From: Prauserella salsuginis
GTDB lineage: Bacteria > Actinomycetota > Actinomycetes > Mycobacteriales > Pseudonocardiaceae
Assembly (NCBI RefSeq): GCF_024648885.1
Contig: NZ_JANBBF010000008.1
Span: 620,001 to 684,000 of the forward strand
DNA: 64,000 bases
Direction: 5' to 3'
Shown here: positions 1-7,718 of the stretch, piece after piece
How the letters are laid out: every line of letters starts with the position of its first letter
Position numbering within the stretch: the stretch's first letter is position 1
Made by a program: the position numbers and the translations under genes
Notes under the pieces: model-generated
The model's input: the letters and a program-made list of their open reading frames with translations, nothing else
Databases searched by the model: none
Told to the model about the DNA's origin: nothing

Positions 1-43
1 CCTGCGCGGCGAGCCGGCGGATCTCCCGGATGTCATCGGTCAT
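1..43 (-). CDS. N-terminus of an unidentified protein (truncated by window edge)
   Basis: Only the first 14 codons are present, reading MTDDIREIRRLAAQ. The ATG at 43 has a strong Shine-Dalgarno AAGGAGG (50-56) six bases upstream, so the start is well supported. The acidic opening followed by EIRRLAAQ resembles the first helix of NTF2/SnoaL-like proteins, several of which occur elsewhere in this island, but 14 residues are too few to assign a family. It is divergent from the thiolase gene at 217. Confidence 0.6.
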   Translation of the reverse strand, partial: MTDDIREIRRLAAQ

Positions 44-60
44 CGTCGACCTCCTTGGTT

Positions 61-97
61 GTAATCATTATCCTGGTTTATCCACCGCAGTTGTCAA
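61..97 (-). promoter_or_regulatory. Candidate promoter and AT-rich dyad for the truncated minus-strand gene
   Basis: On the minus strand TTGACA (92-97) is followed 19 bases later by GATAAT (67-72). The -10 overlaps the odd palindrome TAATCATTA (62-70). The string TAAYCATTATC at 62-72 recurs in the P450/ferredoxin promoter region (8830-8839 and 8883-8892), suggesting a shared regulator. The 19-base spacer is longer than ideal. Confidence 0.4.
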
Positions 98-195
98 CAG
101 GCGACCGGATGACACCGCCCCGACCGCCGGGAAGTTCGCACACTCCCGACGTCCGAGCCGGCATCGTCGACGGCGAACATGGACTTAGACATGCA

Positions 196-205
196 TATCA
201 TGATA
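196..205. promoter_or_regulatory. Palindrome TATCATGATA upstream of the thiolase
   Basis: A perfect 10-bp palindrome followed by the AT-rich run AAGTAATTACCC directly before the thiolase ATG at 217. TATCAT (196-201) could itself be a -10 box, giving a leader of only about nine bases; no Shine-Dalgarno is visible. Whether this is operator, promoter or both cannot be decided from sequence. Confidence 0.35.
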
Positions 206-216
206 AGTAATTACCC

Positions 217-1422
217 ATGATTCCAGCGCGGCAAGTCAGCGACGTCGTCCTCGTCGACGCGGTCCGCACCCCGATGGGCAAGGGCAAACCCGGCGGTGCA
301 CTCGCCGGGGTGCACCCCGTCGACCTGCTGGCTCAGACGCTGACCGGGCTCCTCGACCGCACCGGCGTCGACCCGACGACCGTGGACGACGTCCTCATCG
401 GCTGCGTCTCGCAGGTGGGCGAGCAGTCCGCCACTCCCGGCCGCATGGCCTGGCTCGCCGCTGGCCTTCCCGAACACGTCCCCGCCACCACGATCGACCG
501 CAAATGCGGATCCGGCCAGCAGGCCGTGCACTTCGCGGCCCAGGCGATCATGGCCGGCTCCTACGACATCGCCATTGCGGGCGGTGTGGAATCGATGAGC
601 CGTGTCCGCATGGGATCGGCGCGGCTCGATGCCGACCCGTACGGCGACGGCGTCGCCGAGCGCTACTCCCCCGGCCTGGTCTCCCAGGGCGTCGCCGCCG
701 AACTGGTCGCCGCCCGGTGGAAGCTCGACCGCGCCGAACTCGACGAGTACTCGGCCCGCTCACACCATCGGGCGGCGGCCGCGCGCGAGGCGGGCGCCTT
801 CGCGCGCGAGATAGTCCCGGTCACCACACCCGACGGCACCGTCACCGAGGACGAGACGATCCGGCCCGGCAGTTCGGCCGAGAAACTCGGCGGTCTCGAA
901 CCGGCGTTCCGAACCGAGGCGACGAGCGCCCGATTCCCCGACATCGGCTGGCACATCACGCCGGGCAACTCGTCGCAGATCACCGACGGCGCGAGCGCGC
1001 TGCTGCTGATGAGCGCCGAGAAATGCGCGCAATTGGGACTCACCCCGCGGGCCCGCATCCGCGCGATGCACGCCTGCGGCGACGATCCGCTGCTCATGCT
1101 CACCGCCCCGATCCCGGCCACCCACCGCATCCTCGAGCGCTCCGGCATGGCACTGGCCGACATCGGTCACGTCGAACTCAACGAGGCGTTCGCCCCGGTC
1201 CCGCTGGCCTGGTTGCGCGAGTTCGGCGACGAGGGCGCCGACGAGGCACGGCTCAACCCGCGCGGCGGCGCGATCGCGCTCGGGCATCCGCTCGGCGCCT
1301 CCGGCGCCCGGCTGATGACGACGATGCTGTCCGCACTCGACGACGGCGGCCACCGCTACGGCCTCCAGCTCATGTGCGAGGCCGGCGGCATGGCCAACGC
1401 CACCATCCTCGAACGACTCTGA
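217..1422 (+). CDS. Thiolase (acetyl-CoA acetyltransferase / 3-ketoacyl-CoA thiolase), FadA6-like
   Basis: A 401-residue thiolase, normal family length. The nucleophilic cysteine is in RKCGSG (Cys97). NEAFAP, the GHPLGASGA histidine motif and the second active-site cysteine near residue 387 (MCEAGG) are all present, so it should be active in cleaving 3-ketoacyl-CoA with free CoA in the cytosol. The pattern GGALAGVHPVDL, the conserved GPIPAT-like segment (here APIPATH) and the C-terminus resemble FadA6-type thiolases of steroid ring degradation, which is family resemblance rather than proof of substrate. It leads a + strand run with an HSD10-like SDR and an enoyl-CoA hydratase. No Shine-Dalgarno precedes the ATG; the mRNA may be nearly leaderless. 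Confidence 0.9.
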   Translation: MIPARQVSDVVLVDAVRTPMGKGKPGGALAGVHPVDLLAQTLTGLLDRTGVDPTTVDDVLIGCVSQVGEQSATPGRMAWLAAGLPEHVPATTIDRKCGSGQQAVHFAAQAIMAGSYDIAIAGGVESMSRVRMGSARLDADPYGDGVAERYSPGLVSQGVAAELVAARWKLDRAELDEYSARSHHRAAAAREAGAFAREIVPVTTPDGTVTEDETIRPGSSAEKLGGLEPAFRTEATSARFPDIGWHITPGNSSQITDGASALLLMSAEKCAQLGLTPRARIRAMHACGDDPLLMLTAPIPATHRILERSGMALADIGHVELNEAFAPVPLAWLREFGDEGADEARLNPRGGAIALGHPLGASGARLMTTMLSALDDGGHRYGLQLMCEAGGMANATILERL

Positions 1423-1527
1423 CACCCGAACGACTCTGAGACTTCCCCACGCCGCGGCTTTCTCACGCCACAGCTTTCCGAACGCCGCAGCTTCCCGCAG
1501 CTCCCGCACGCGACAAGGAGAATCACC

Positions 1528-2286
1528 GTGGACCTCACCGACAGCTCCGTCGTCGTCACCGGCGGCGCCTCCGGCCTCGGCCTGGCCAGTGCGACCCGGC
1601 TGGCCGACCGTGGTGCCCACGTGGTGGTGCTGGACCTGCCGTCCTCCGAGGGTGCGGCCGTGGCCGACAAGCTCGGCGGCACGTTCGCGCCCGCCGACGT
1701 GACCGACGCCGACCAGGTGGAATCGGCCGTCGACACGGCCGTCGCGGCGGCCCCGTTGCGGGCGGTCGTGCACTGCGCCGGGCGCGGCGGTGCGCTGCGG
1801 TTGGTCGACCGCGACGGCAATCCCGGGTCGATGGACATGTTCGACACCGTCGTGAAGACCAATCTCTACGGCACATTCAACGTGCTGCGGTTCGCCGCCG
1901 CACGGATGGCGCGCAACGAGCCGGTCGAAGGCGAGCGCGGGGTGTGCGTGTTGACCGCGTCCGTCGCGGCCTACGAGGGCCAGATCGGCCAGCTGCCGTA
2001 CGCCTCGTCGAAGGCGGGCATCGTCGGCATGACCCTCGTCGCGGCGCGGGACCTGGCCTCCAAGCAGATCCGCGTCACCACGATCGCCCCGGGCCTGTTC
2101 GACACGCCGATCCTCGCGCGCCTGCCCGAGGAGGTGCGCGACTCGCTGGGCAGGACCATCCCGAATCCCAGCAGGCTCGGCATCCCGGGCGAGTACGCTC
2201 AGCTGGCGGAACAGATCATCGACAATCCGATGCTGAACGGCGAGACGATCCGACTCGACGGTGCCATCCGCATGGCACCGCGCTGA
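1528..2286 (+). CDS. SDR, type II 3-hydroxyacyl-CoA dehydrogenase (HSD10-like)
   Basis: A 252-residue classical SDR. TGGASGLG near residue 11 is the NAD-binding loop, YASSK is the catalytic YxxxK, and APGLFDTP plus the C-terminal NGETIRLDGAIRMAPR are characteristic of the 17-beta-HSD10/type II 3-hydroxyacyl-CoA dehydrogenase group. Expected reaction: NAD-dependent oxidation of 3-hydroxyacyl-CoA to 3-ketoacyl-CoA, feeding the thiolase upstream. The GTG start has AAGGAGA (1515-1521) at good spacing. It sits between thiolase and enoyl-CoA hydratase genes, so the three form a short beta-oxidation unit. Confidence 0.88.
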   Translation: MDLTDSSVVVTGGASGLGLASATRLADRGAHVVVLDLPSSEGAAVADKLGGTFAPADVTDADQVESAVDTAVAAAPLRAVVHCAGRGGALRLVDRDGNPGSMDMFDTVVKTNLYGTFNVLRFAAARMARNEPVEGERGVCVLTASVAAYEGQIGQLPYASSKAGIVGMTLVAARDLASKQIRVTTIAPGLFDTPILARLPEEVRDSLGRTIPNPSRLGIPGEYAQLAEQIIDNPMLNGETIRLDGAIRMAPR

Positions 2287-2316
2287 TCAACCCAACGCCG
2301 ATCAACCCAACGCCGA
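2285..2316. repeat. Two tandem 15-bp copies in the SDR / enoyl-CoA hydratase spacer
   Basis: GATCAACCCAACGCC occurs twice back to back immediately after the SDR stop, followed by a decayed third copy. It leaves the downstream ribosome binding site intact. One of several unrelated short tandem duplications in the spacers of this window. Confidence 0.6.
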
Positions 2317-2346
2317 CCAGCCAGCGCCGACCTCGTGGAGCGTGCA

Positions 2347-3129
2347 GTGACCGATTCCGTGACCGACGACCCCGAGCTCCAGGTGAGCGAGCGCGGGCGC
2401 GTGCTCGTGCTGACGATGAACCGGCCGAAGGCGAAAAACGCCGTGTCGCTGGCCATGGCGCGGCAGATCGCGGAGGCCGTCGACGAACTCGACCGCAGGC
2501 CCGACTTGTCGGTCGGCGTCATCACCGGTGCGGGTGGCACGTTCTCCGCGGGCATGGACCTGAAAGGGTTCGCCCGCGGCGAGATCCCCGTCGTCGAAGG
2601 CCGCGGGTTCGCCGGGCTGGTGCAGCAACCGCCGACGAAGCCGCTCATCGCCGCGGTCGAAGGCTACGCGCTGGGCGGCGGGTTCGAGATAGTGCTCGCG
2701 TGCGATCTCGTCGTCGCCGCGGGCGGGGCGTCGTTCGGGCTGCCCGAGGTCAAGCGCGGCCTCACCGCCGGCGCGGGCGGATTGCTGCGACTGCAGGAGC
2801 GCATCCCGTACCACCTCGCGATGGAACTCGTGTTCACCGGACGGACGTGGCCGGCCGCCGACGCCGCGGACGCCCGGCTGGTCAACAGGCTGACCGGCGA
2901 CGGCGAGGCGCTCGACGGCGCGTTGGAACTGGCCGACACGATCGCCGAGAACGCCCCGCTGGCGCTGGCCGCGTCCAAGCAGGTGCTCGTCCGCTCCGCC
3001 GACTGGCCGCTCGACGAGAAGTTCAGCAAGCAGAACGAGTTTCTGGATCCGGTGCGGAAGTCGGCCGACGCCCAGGAGGGCGCGGCCGCTTTCGCCGAGA
3101 AGCGCAAGCCGGTGTGGCGGGGTGAATGA
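2347..3129 (+). CDS. Enoyl-CoA hydratase/isomerase (crotonase)
   Basis: A 260-residue crotonase. The oxyanion segment GTFSAGMDL and the GGGFE and LPEVKRG segments carry both glutamates expected of a true 2-enoyl-CoA hydratase (equivalents of Glu144 and Glu164 in the rat enzyme). I chose GTG 2347 because GTGGAG (2335-2340) then serves as its ribosome binding site at six bases; the GTG at 2335 would have none. Last gene of the + strand beta-oxidation run, followed by a bidirectional hairpin and the convergent acyl-CoA dehydrogenase. Confidence 0.88.
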   Translation: MTDSVTDDPELQVSERGRVLVLTMNRPKAKNAVSLAMARQIAEAVDELDRRPDLSVGVITGAGGTFSAGMDLKGFARGEIPVVEGRGFAGLVQQPPTKPLIAAVEGYALGGGFEIVLACDLVVAAGGASFGLPEVKRGLTAGAGGLLRLQERIPYHLAMELVFTGRTWPAADAADARLVNRLTGDGEALDGALELADTIAENAPLALAASKQVLVRSADWPLDEKFSKQNEFLDPVRKSADAQEGAAAFAEKRKPVWRGE

Positions 3130-3177
3130 CCACCCCGGATCGCTAACCACGCCGCCGTCCGGACACCGCACGTAACA

Positions 3178-3208
3178 GGGCCGCCGATCCACTGTGGATC
3201 GGCGGCCC
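3178..3208. terminator. Bidirectional hairpin between convergent genes
   Basis: A perfect 13-bp inverted repeat (3178-3190 with 3196-3208) around the loop ACTGT, lying between the convergent enoyl-CoA hydratase and acyl-CoA dehydrogenase genes. There is no T-tract, as is common for actinobacterial terminators. Position and symmetry support use from both sides. Confidence 0.75.
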
Positions 3209-3260
3209 CTCCGTCTGCCGTCCCCACCCGCCGGCACGACGACCCGGCGGGTGGGGCGTC

Positions 3261-4427
3261 TCAGTAACTGCGGGGCAGTCCCAGCACGTGCTCGGCGACG
3301 TAGTTGAGCACCATCTCCTGGCTGATCGGCGCGATCCGCATCAACCGCGCCTCCCGGAAGTAGCGCTCCACGTGGTATTCCTGGGCGAAGCCGTACCCGC
3401 CGTGGACGCTGATGGCCACGTCGGCGGCGTTGAATCCCGCCTCGGCGGCCAGATACTTGGCCTCGTTGGCCTCCTTGCCGCACGGGATGTCGTTGTCGAT
3501 CATCCACGCGGCCTGTTTACACATCAGGTCGGCCGCGTCGAGCTTGATCTTCGCCTCGGCGAGCTGCCCCGAGATGAGCTGGTTCCTGCCGATGGGACGG
3601 CCGAACACGACGCGCTCGCCCGCGTAGTCGCACGCGCGCGCCAGCGCGGCCCTGCCCAGGCCGATCGCCGCGTTGGCCGAGAGCACGCGCTCCGCGTTCA
3701 GCCCGGCCAGGATGGCCGTGAAGCCCTCACCGACCTCGCCGATGACGTCCCCGTCGGCCACGAACAGGTCGTCGATGAACAGCTCGTTGGTGTCGACGGC
3801 GTTGCGGCCGAGTTTGGGGATCGGCTTGATGTCCACGTGGTCGCGGTCGACCTCGGCGAACATCAGCGTCAGCCCCCGCCTGCGACCCGCACCCTCCTCG
3901 CGCGGCGAGGTGCGGCAGAGCAGCATCATCCGCTCGGCCTCCTGGGCCTTGGTGATCCACACCTTCTTGCCCGACACCCGGAAGCCGCCGTCGACCTTGC
4001 GCGCCGTGGTCGACAGGTTCAGCGTGTCGGTCCCGGCGTCCGGTTCGGTGACCGCGAACGAGGTGTGCAGGTCGCCGTCGACCAGCCGCGGCAGGAACCG
4101 CTTCTTGAGCTCCTCACTGCCGTGACGGATGAGCGGCTCGAAGCCGAAGATGCCGATGTGGACACTGCTGCACCCGTTCATCCCGGCGCCGGATGCGGAG
4201 ATCTCCTGTTCGACGATCGCCGCCTCGGTCACGCCGAGCCCGCCGCCGCCGTACTCCTCGGGCACGGTCAGTCCGAGCCAGCCGCCGGCCACGACAGCCC
4301 GGTAGAACTCCCACGGGAACTCGTGCGACCGGTCGTGGGCCGCCCAGTACTCGTCGCCGAAGCGGCCGCACATCTGCCGCACCGCCTGGCGGATGTCCTC
4401 GTGCGTCTCGTCGTAGCCGAATCCCAT
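3261..4427 (-). CDS. Acyl-CoA dehydrogenase
   Basis: A 388-residue FAD-dependent acyl-CoA dehydrogenase introducing an alpha-beta double bond in an acyl-CoA and passing electrons to ETF. FAVTEPDAGTD, KVWIT and YAGERVVFGRPIG are family signatures. At the site of the usual MCAD catalytic glutamate the sequence is RIAPIS, with no acidic residue there, whereas GLNAER (Glu246) falls where isovaleryl-CoA dehydrogenase keeps its base, hinting at a branched or bulky acyl substrate (inference). ATG 4427 is preferred over the adjacent ATG 4430 because AGGAGG (4433-4438) is then five bases away. It follows MaoC and CitE-like genes on the same strand. Confidence 0.87.
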   Translation of the reverse strand: MGFGYDETHEDIRQAVRQMCGRFGDEYWAAHDRSHEFPWEFYRAVVAGGWLGLTVPEEYGGGGLGVTEAAIVEQEISASGAGMNGCSSVHIGIFGFEPLIRHGSEELKKRFLPRLVDGDLHTSFAVTEPDAGTDTLNLSTTARKVDGGFRVSGKKVWITKAQEAERMMLLCRTSPREEGAGRRRGLTLMFAEVDRDHVDIKPIPKLGRNAVDTNELFIDDLFVADGDVIGEVGEGFTAILAGLNAERVLSANAAIGLGRAALARACDYAGERVVFGRPIGRNQLISGQLAEAKIKLDAADLMCKQAAWMIDNDIPCGKEANEAKYLAAEAGFNAADVAISVHGGYGFAQEYHVERYFREARLMRIAPISQEMVLNYVAEHVLGLPRSY

Positions 4428-4494
4428 CATGGCCTCCTGAGCCGGCAGCCGCGGTCACCGATACCGCGATCGTGGAAAGTCCGAAGTGGACGAT

Positions 4495-4953
4495 TCATGC
4501 CTCCGCCGGGCGTTTCATCATCATGCCGGCACGTTCGCACAGGCAGACGATCTCGTCGCGCTGGTTGATGCCACGGTGCTCGAACCAGACGATGCCCGCG
4601 TCAGGTCGCGACTTCGACTCACGCTTGCGCAGGATCGTGCTGCTCGCGTGGATCGTGTCGCCGTGGAACACCGGGTTCGGGAACTCGACCTTCTCGTAGC
4701 CGAGGTTGCCCAGCGTGGTGCCGTAGGTCAGGTCGTACACGATCATCCCGCCGACCAGCGCCATGGTGAACAGGCTGTTCACCAGGCGATGCCCGTGGAT
4801 CGTGGTCTTGGCGAACTCCTCGTCCAGATGCAACGGCTGCGGATTCATGGTCAGCGAGGTGAACATGACGTTGTCCATCTCGGTCACCGTGCGCGTCATC
4901 GGGTGGTCGTAGACCTCCCCTTCGACGAGCTCCTCGAAGTACAGGCCCGGCAT
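4495..4953 (-). CDS. MaoC-family hot-dog hydratase
   Basis: A 152-residue single hot-dog protein. The segment HLDEEFA...IHGHRLVNSLF and the late FPNPVFHGDTI resemble MaoC-like (R)-specific enoyl-CoA or mesaconyl-type hydratases. Expected role: hydration of an enoyl-CoA made by the adjacent acyl-CoA dehydrogenase and possible supply of the 3-hydroxyacyl-CoA cleaved by the CitE-like lyase encoded 28 bases upstream. Start ATG 4953 has AAGGAG (4960-4965) six bases away; the longer reading frame to 4989 overlaps the upstream gene and lacks such a site. Confidence 0.85.
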   Translation of the reverse strand: MPGLYFEELVEGEVYDHPMTRTVTEMDNVMFTSLTMNPQPLHLDEEFAKTTIHGHRLVNSLFTMALVGGMIVYDLTYGTTLGNLGYEKVEFPNPVFHGDTIHASSTILRKRESKSRPDAGIVWFEHRGINQRDEIVCLCERAGMMMKRPAEA

Positions 4954-4981
4954 GGTCGGCTCCTTGCGAGTGAGTAGCTGC

Positions 4982-5911
4982 TCACGCACGGCCGGTCACG
5001 CGGCGGGCGTGGGCGAGCCACTCCCGCGCCGTGTCGGCGTGCGCCTTGTCGATGTGGATGCCGCGGTAACGCACGGCGCCGTCACCCCGCGCGGAGGCCT
5101 CCTCGAAGGCGGCGACGAGGCCTTCGCGGAACTCGATCTCCTCCGGGGTCGGTGAGAACACCTCGTTGATCGTCGACACGTGCGAGGGGTGGATCGCGAT
5201 CTGACCGCGGAACCCGAGCTGCAGTCCGTAGTCGGCGAACGCCTTCAGGCCGTCCAGGTCGGACAGGTCCTCCCACAGTCCGGTCAGTGCGTGCAGACCG
5301 TACTCGCGGCAGGCCAGCAGTATCCGGCTCCGCAGGTACAGCGTCTCGGTGCCCTCCCGGCTCCACCGGTAGCCCACAGCGCGGGCGATGTCGGCGTGCT
5401 CGGCCGTCGGCCCGATCATCGCACCCACCCGCGGCGAGGCACCCGCGATCTCCCGGCAGTTCTGGATCGCCTCGACCATCTCGACCGGCACGATCAGCTC
5501 GAGTGCCGAGCCCGCCGCGGCACCGTTGCTCGGCTCCAGACCGTCACGGAGCTCGAGAATGTTGCGGAGCTCGAACCAGTCGACGAGCGTCTCCCACCGG
5601 AGCACGTCGTCACGATCACGCACCTTGGGTACGAACAGCCCGGTCAGCCCCGGGCACACCGCGGCTTCGAGGTCGGTGCCCGCCAGCCCGGTGTCCAGGG
5701 CGTTCGGCCGTACGAACAGCCCGACCTCGTGCCCCGCCTCCCGCGCGCGACCGACCGTATCGGCGACAAGGCCGCGGGCCTCGGCCTTGCGGTCGGCAGG
5801 CACGGAGTCCTCGAGGTCGAGCACGACCGCGTCCGCGCCGCTGGCGATCGCCTTCGTGACCCACTCAGGCTTGTGCGCGGGCACGAACAGCACGGATCGA
5901 TAGGGGTGCAT
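4982..5911 (-). CDS. HpcH/HpaI-type CoA-ester lyase (CitE-like)
   Basis: A 309-residue TIM-barrel lyase. RSVLFVPAH opens the fold, VLDLEDSVP carries a metal-binding acid, and FRGQIAIHPSHV near the C-terminus is a strong CitE-like/malyl-CoA lyase signature. Such enzymes cleave 3-hydroxyacyl-CoAs such as malyl-, citramalyl- or hydroxymethylglutaryl-CoA into a shorter CoA ester and a 2-oxo acid. Mycobacterial leucine-degradation clusters also group a CitE-like protein with MaoC and an acyl-CoA dehydrogenase. ATG 5911 has GAGGAG (5919-5924) seven bases upstream. The region further upstream is a degenerate tandem repeat, not coding. Confidence 0.85.
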   Translation of the reverse strand: MHPYRSVLFVPAHKPEWVTKAIASGADAVVLDLEDSVPADRKAEARGLVADTVGRAREAGHEVGLFVRPNALDTGLAGTDLEAAVCPGLTGLFVPKVRDRDDVLRWETLVDWFELRNILELRDGLEPSNGAAAGSALELIVPVEMVEAIQNCREIAGASPRVGAMIGPTAEHADIARAVGYRWSREGTETLYLRSRILLACREYGLHALTGLWEDLSDLDGLKAFADYGLQLGFRGQIAIHPSHVSTINEVFSPTPEEIEFREGLVAAFEEASARGDGAVRYRGIHIDKAHADTAREWLAHARRVTGRA

Positions 5912-5934
5912 CGGACGGCTCCTCGCAGGTCGGT

Positions 5935-6040
5935 GCTCTCGCGGGTCGGTGTCGGTGGGCCGATGCCGAGCGTCGGTACCCGGTGTGTCGGTGCCCAGTG
6001 CGTTGGTGCCCGGCGTGTCGGTTTCGGGGGCGCGGCTGCG
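5935..6040. repeat. Degenerate ~15-bp tandem repeat between CoA ligase and CitE-like lyase genes
   Basis: Read on the minus strand, units of about 15 bp of the form GGGCACCGACRCACC recur five or six times with substitutions. The frame is open through it and would add a Thr/Pro/Gly-rich tail to the lyase, but the good Shine-Dalgarno and ATG lie after the array. Probably a spacer minisatellite. Confidence 0.5.
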
Positions 6041-6044
6041 TCGC

Positions 6045-7718
6045 TCAGGGCACCGATGCTGCACCGGCGGGCGCCGCGGCGGGCAGGGCAACGCGGTCGA
6101 GGGTGTCCGGCGTGATGCCCAGTTCGCGCAGCTTCGCCTTCTGCACCCGCTGGCTCGGCGTCTTCGGCAGCTCGTCGACGAACCGCAGGAACCGCGGCAC
6201 GGCGAAGGCCGGCACCTTGCCGGCGCACCAGCGCCACATCTCCTCGGCGCTCACCGGGCCCTCGGCGATGAGATAGGCCATGACCTCGTCCTCGCCCGCC
6301 TCGGCGTCGGCGGGCACGGCGATGACGGCGCATTCGAGCACCGCGGGATGACTCAGCAACGCCGTCTCCACCTCGTACGAGCTGATGTTCTCCCCGCGGC
6401 GGCGCAGGGCGTCCTTGAACCGGTCGACGAAGTAGAACCACCCGTCGACGTCCCGCTTGAGCGCGTCGCCGGTGTGGAACCACAGGTTCCGCCAGGCCTC
6501 GACGGTGCGGTCGGGCATGTTGAAGTAGCCCATGCTGCAGATCCACGGCACCCGCGGGCGCACCACGAGCTCGCCGACCTCGCCGACGCCGACCTCCTCG
6601 TCGGTGTCCGGGTCGACCAGACGCACGTCGAACCAGTCGTCGGCGGCCAGGCCCGCGGCACCGGCCGGGCGGTCCTCGCCGTAGGGCGAGAGGATCGGCG
6701 CCGAGGTCTCGGTCAGCCCGAACACCTCGACGAACGCCTCGATGCCGTAGCGCGACCGGAACTCCTCGACCAGCGAGGCCGCGGTCGGTGCGGCGAACAC
6801 GCAGCGGAGCACGTTGTCGGCGTCGTCGGGTCGCGGCGGCTGTTTGGACAGGAAGTCCATCATCACGCCGATGAAGTTGGTGACCGTCGCCCGGCTCTCG
6901 CGGATCTGGGCGATCCAGTTGCTGGCGCTGAACCGCGAGCGCACCACCGCCCGCGCCCCGGCCACGAGCGCCGGATACACGGCCATGAACTGGGCGTTGC
7001 CGTGGAACAGGGGCGTGACCGTCATCCAGGCGTCGTCGGCGGTGAGGCGGGTCAGCGACACGCATTCGTCGCCGAAGAAGTACATCTGGCCGTGCGGCAT
7101 CGCGACGCCCTTCGACGGCCCAGTGGTGCCGGACGTGAAGAACACCGACGCGAGGTCTCCCGGTGCGACCTCGGGCAGGTCGGCCGTGCCGCCGTCTTCG
7201 AGGGCCTCCCAGGGCTCGGCCTCCCAGCCCGCACCGCGCAACGTCGCGAGCGCGGCGTCACGGGAGCCGGTGTCGATGACGTAGAACCGGGTGATGTCGG
7301 CCGCGGCCTCGGCGACGGCGGCGAACCGCTCGGCGTGCACGTCGTCGATGACCGCGATGCGCGCTGCGACGGTCCGCACCTGGTGGGCGAGGAAGTCGTG
7401 CTCGTAGGCGGTGTTGATCGGCACCTCGACCAGGCCGGCGACCGCGGTGCCCAGCCAGGTGCGCACGAACCGCGACGAGTTCGCCGCCATGATCACCACG
7501 CGGTCGCCCGGCACGGTGCCCGCGGTGAGCAGCGCCCGGCCGATCCGCTCGGCGGCGGCGAGCGTGTCGGCGTAGGTCCAGGTGGCCGCTTCCTCAGGAG
7601 TGTCGAGGAAGACCCGGTCCGGCGTGGCCTCCGCCCAGTGCCGCAGCACCGTCGGCAGGGCCCACTGCGCGCGATCCGGGAACGTCGGGCGCAGCTCCGT
7701 GTAGTACCGCCGTGTCAT
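6045..7718 (-). CDS. AMP-forming acyl-CoA synthetase
   Basis: A 557-residue ANL-superfamily ligase converting a carboxylic acid, ATP and CoA to acyl-CoA. The P-loop FTSGTTGPSKG, FGLTETSA, FHTGDALKRD and the C-terminal PSQRVQKAKL with the catalytic lysine are present. ATG 7718 is preferred over GTG 7721 because GGAGG is five rather than two bases away, and it overlaps the upstream crotonase stop by one base (TGATG), indicating translational coupling. Co-expression with a ring-hydrolase-type crotonase and a ferredoxin suggests activation of a cyclic acid (inference). Confidence 0.9.
   Translation of the reverse strand: MTRRYYTELRPTFPDRAQWALPTVLRHWAEATPDRVFLDTPEEAATWTYADTLAAAERIGRALLTAGTVPGDRVVIMAANSSRFVRTWLGTAVAGLVEVPINTAYEHDFLAHQVRTVAARIAVIDDVHAERFAAVAEAAADITRFYVIDTGSRDAALATLRGAGWEAEPWEALEDGGTADLPEVAPGDLASVFFTSGTTGPSKGVAMPHGQMYFFGDECVSLTRLTADDAWMTVTPLFHGNAQFMAVYPALVAGARAVVRSRFSASNWIAQIRESRATVTNFIGVMMDFLSKQPPRPDDADNVLRCVFAAPTAASLVEEFRSRYGIEAFVEVFGLTETSAPILSPYGEDRPAGAAGLAADDWFDVRLVDPDTDEEVGVGEVGELVVRPRVPWICSMGYFNMPDRTVEAWRNLWFHTGDALKRDVDGWFYFVDRFKDALRRRGENISSYEVETALLSHPAVLECAVIAVPADAEAGEDEVMAYLIAEGPVSAEEMWRWCAGKVPAFAVPRFLRFVDELPKTPSQRVQKAKLRELGITPDTLDRVALPAAAPAGAASVP

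Noticed and set aside
1425-1512. Tandem repeat in the thiolase/SDR spacer
   Set aside because: There is a loose ~18-bp periodicity (ACGCC-CAGCTTTCC-like), but copies are too divergent to claim.
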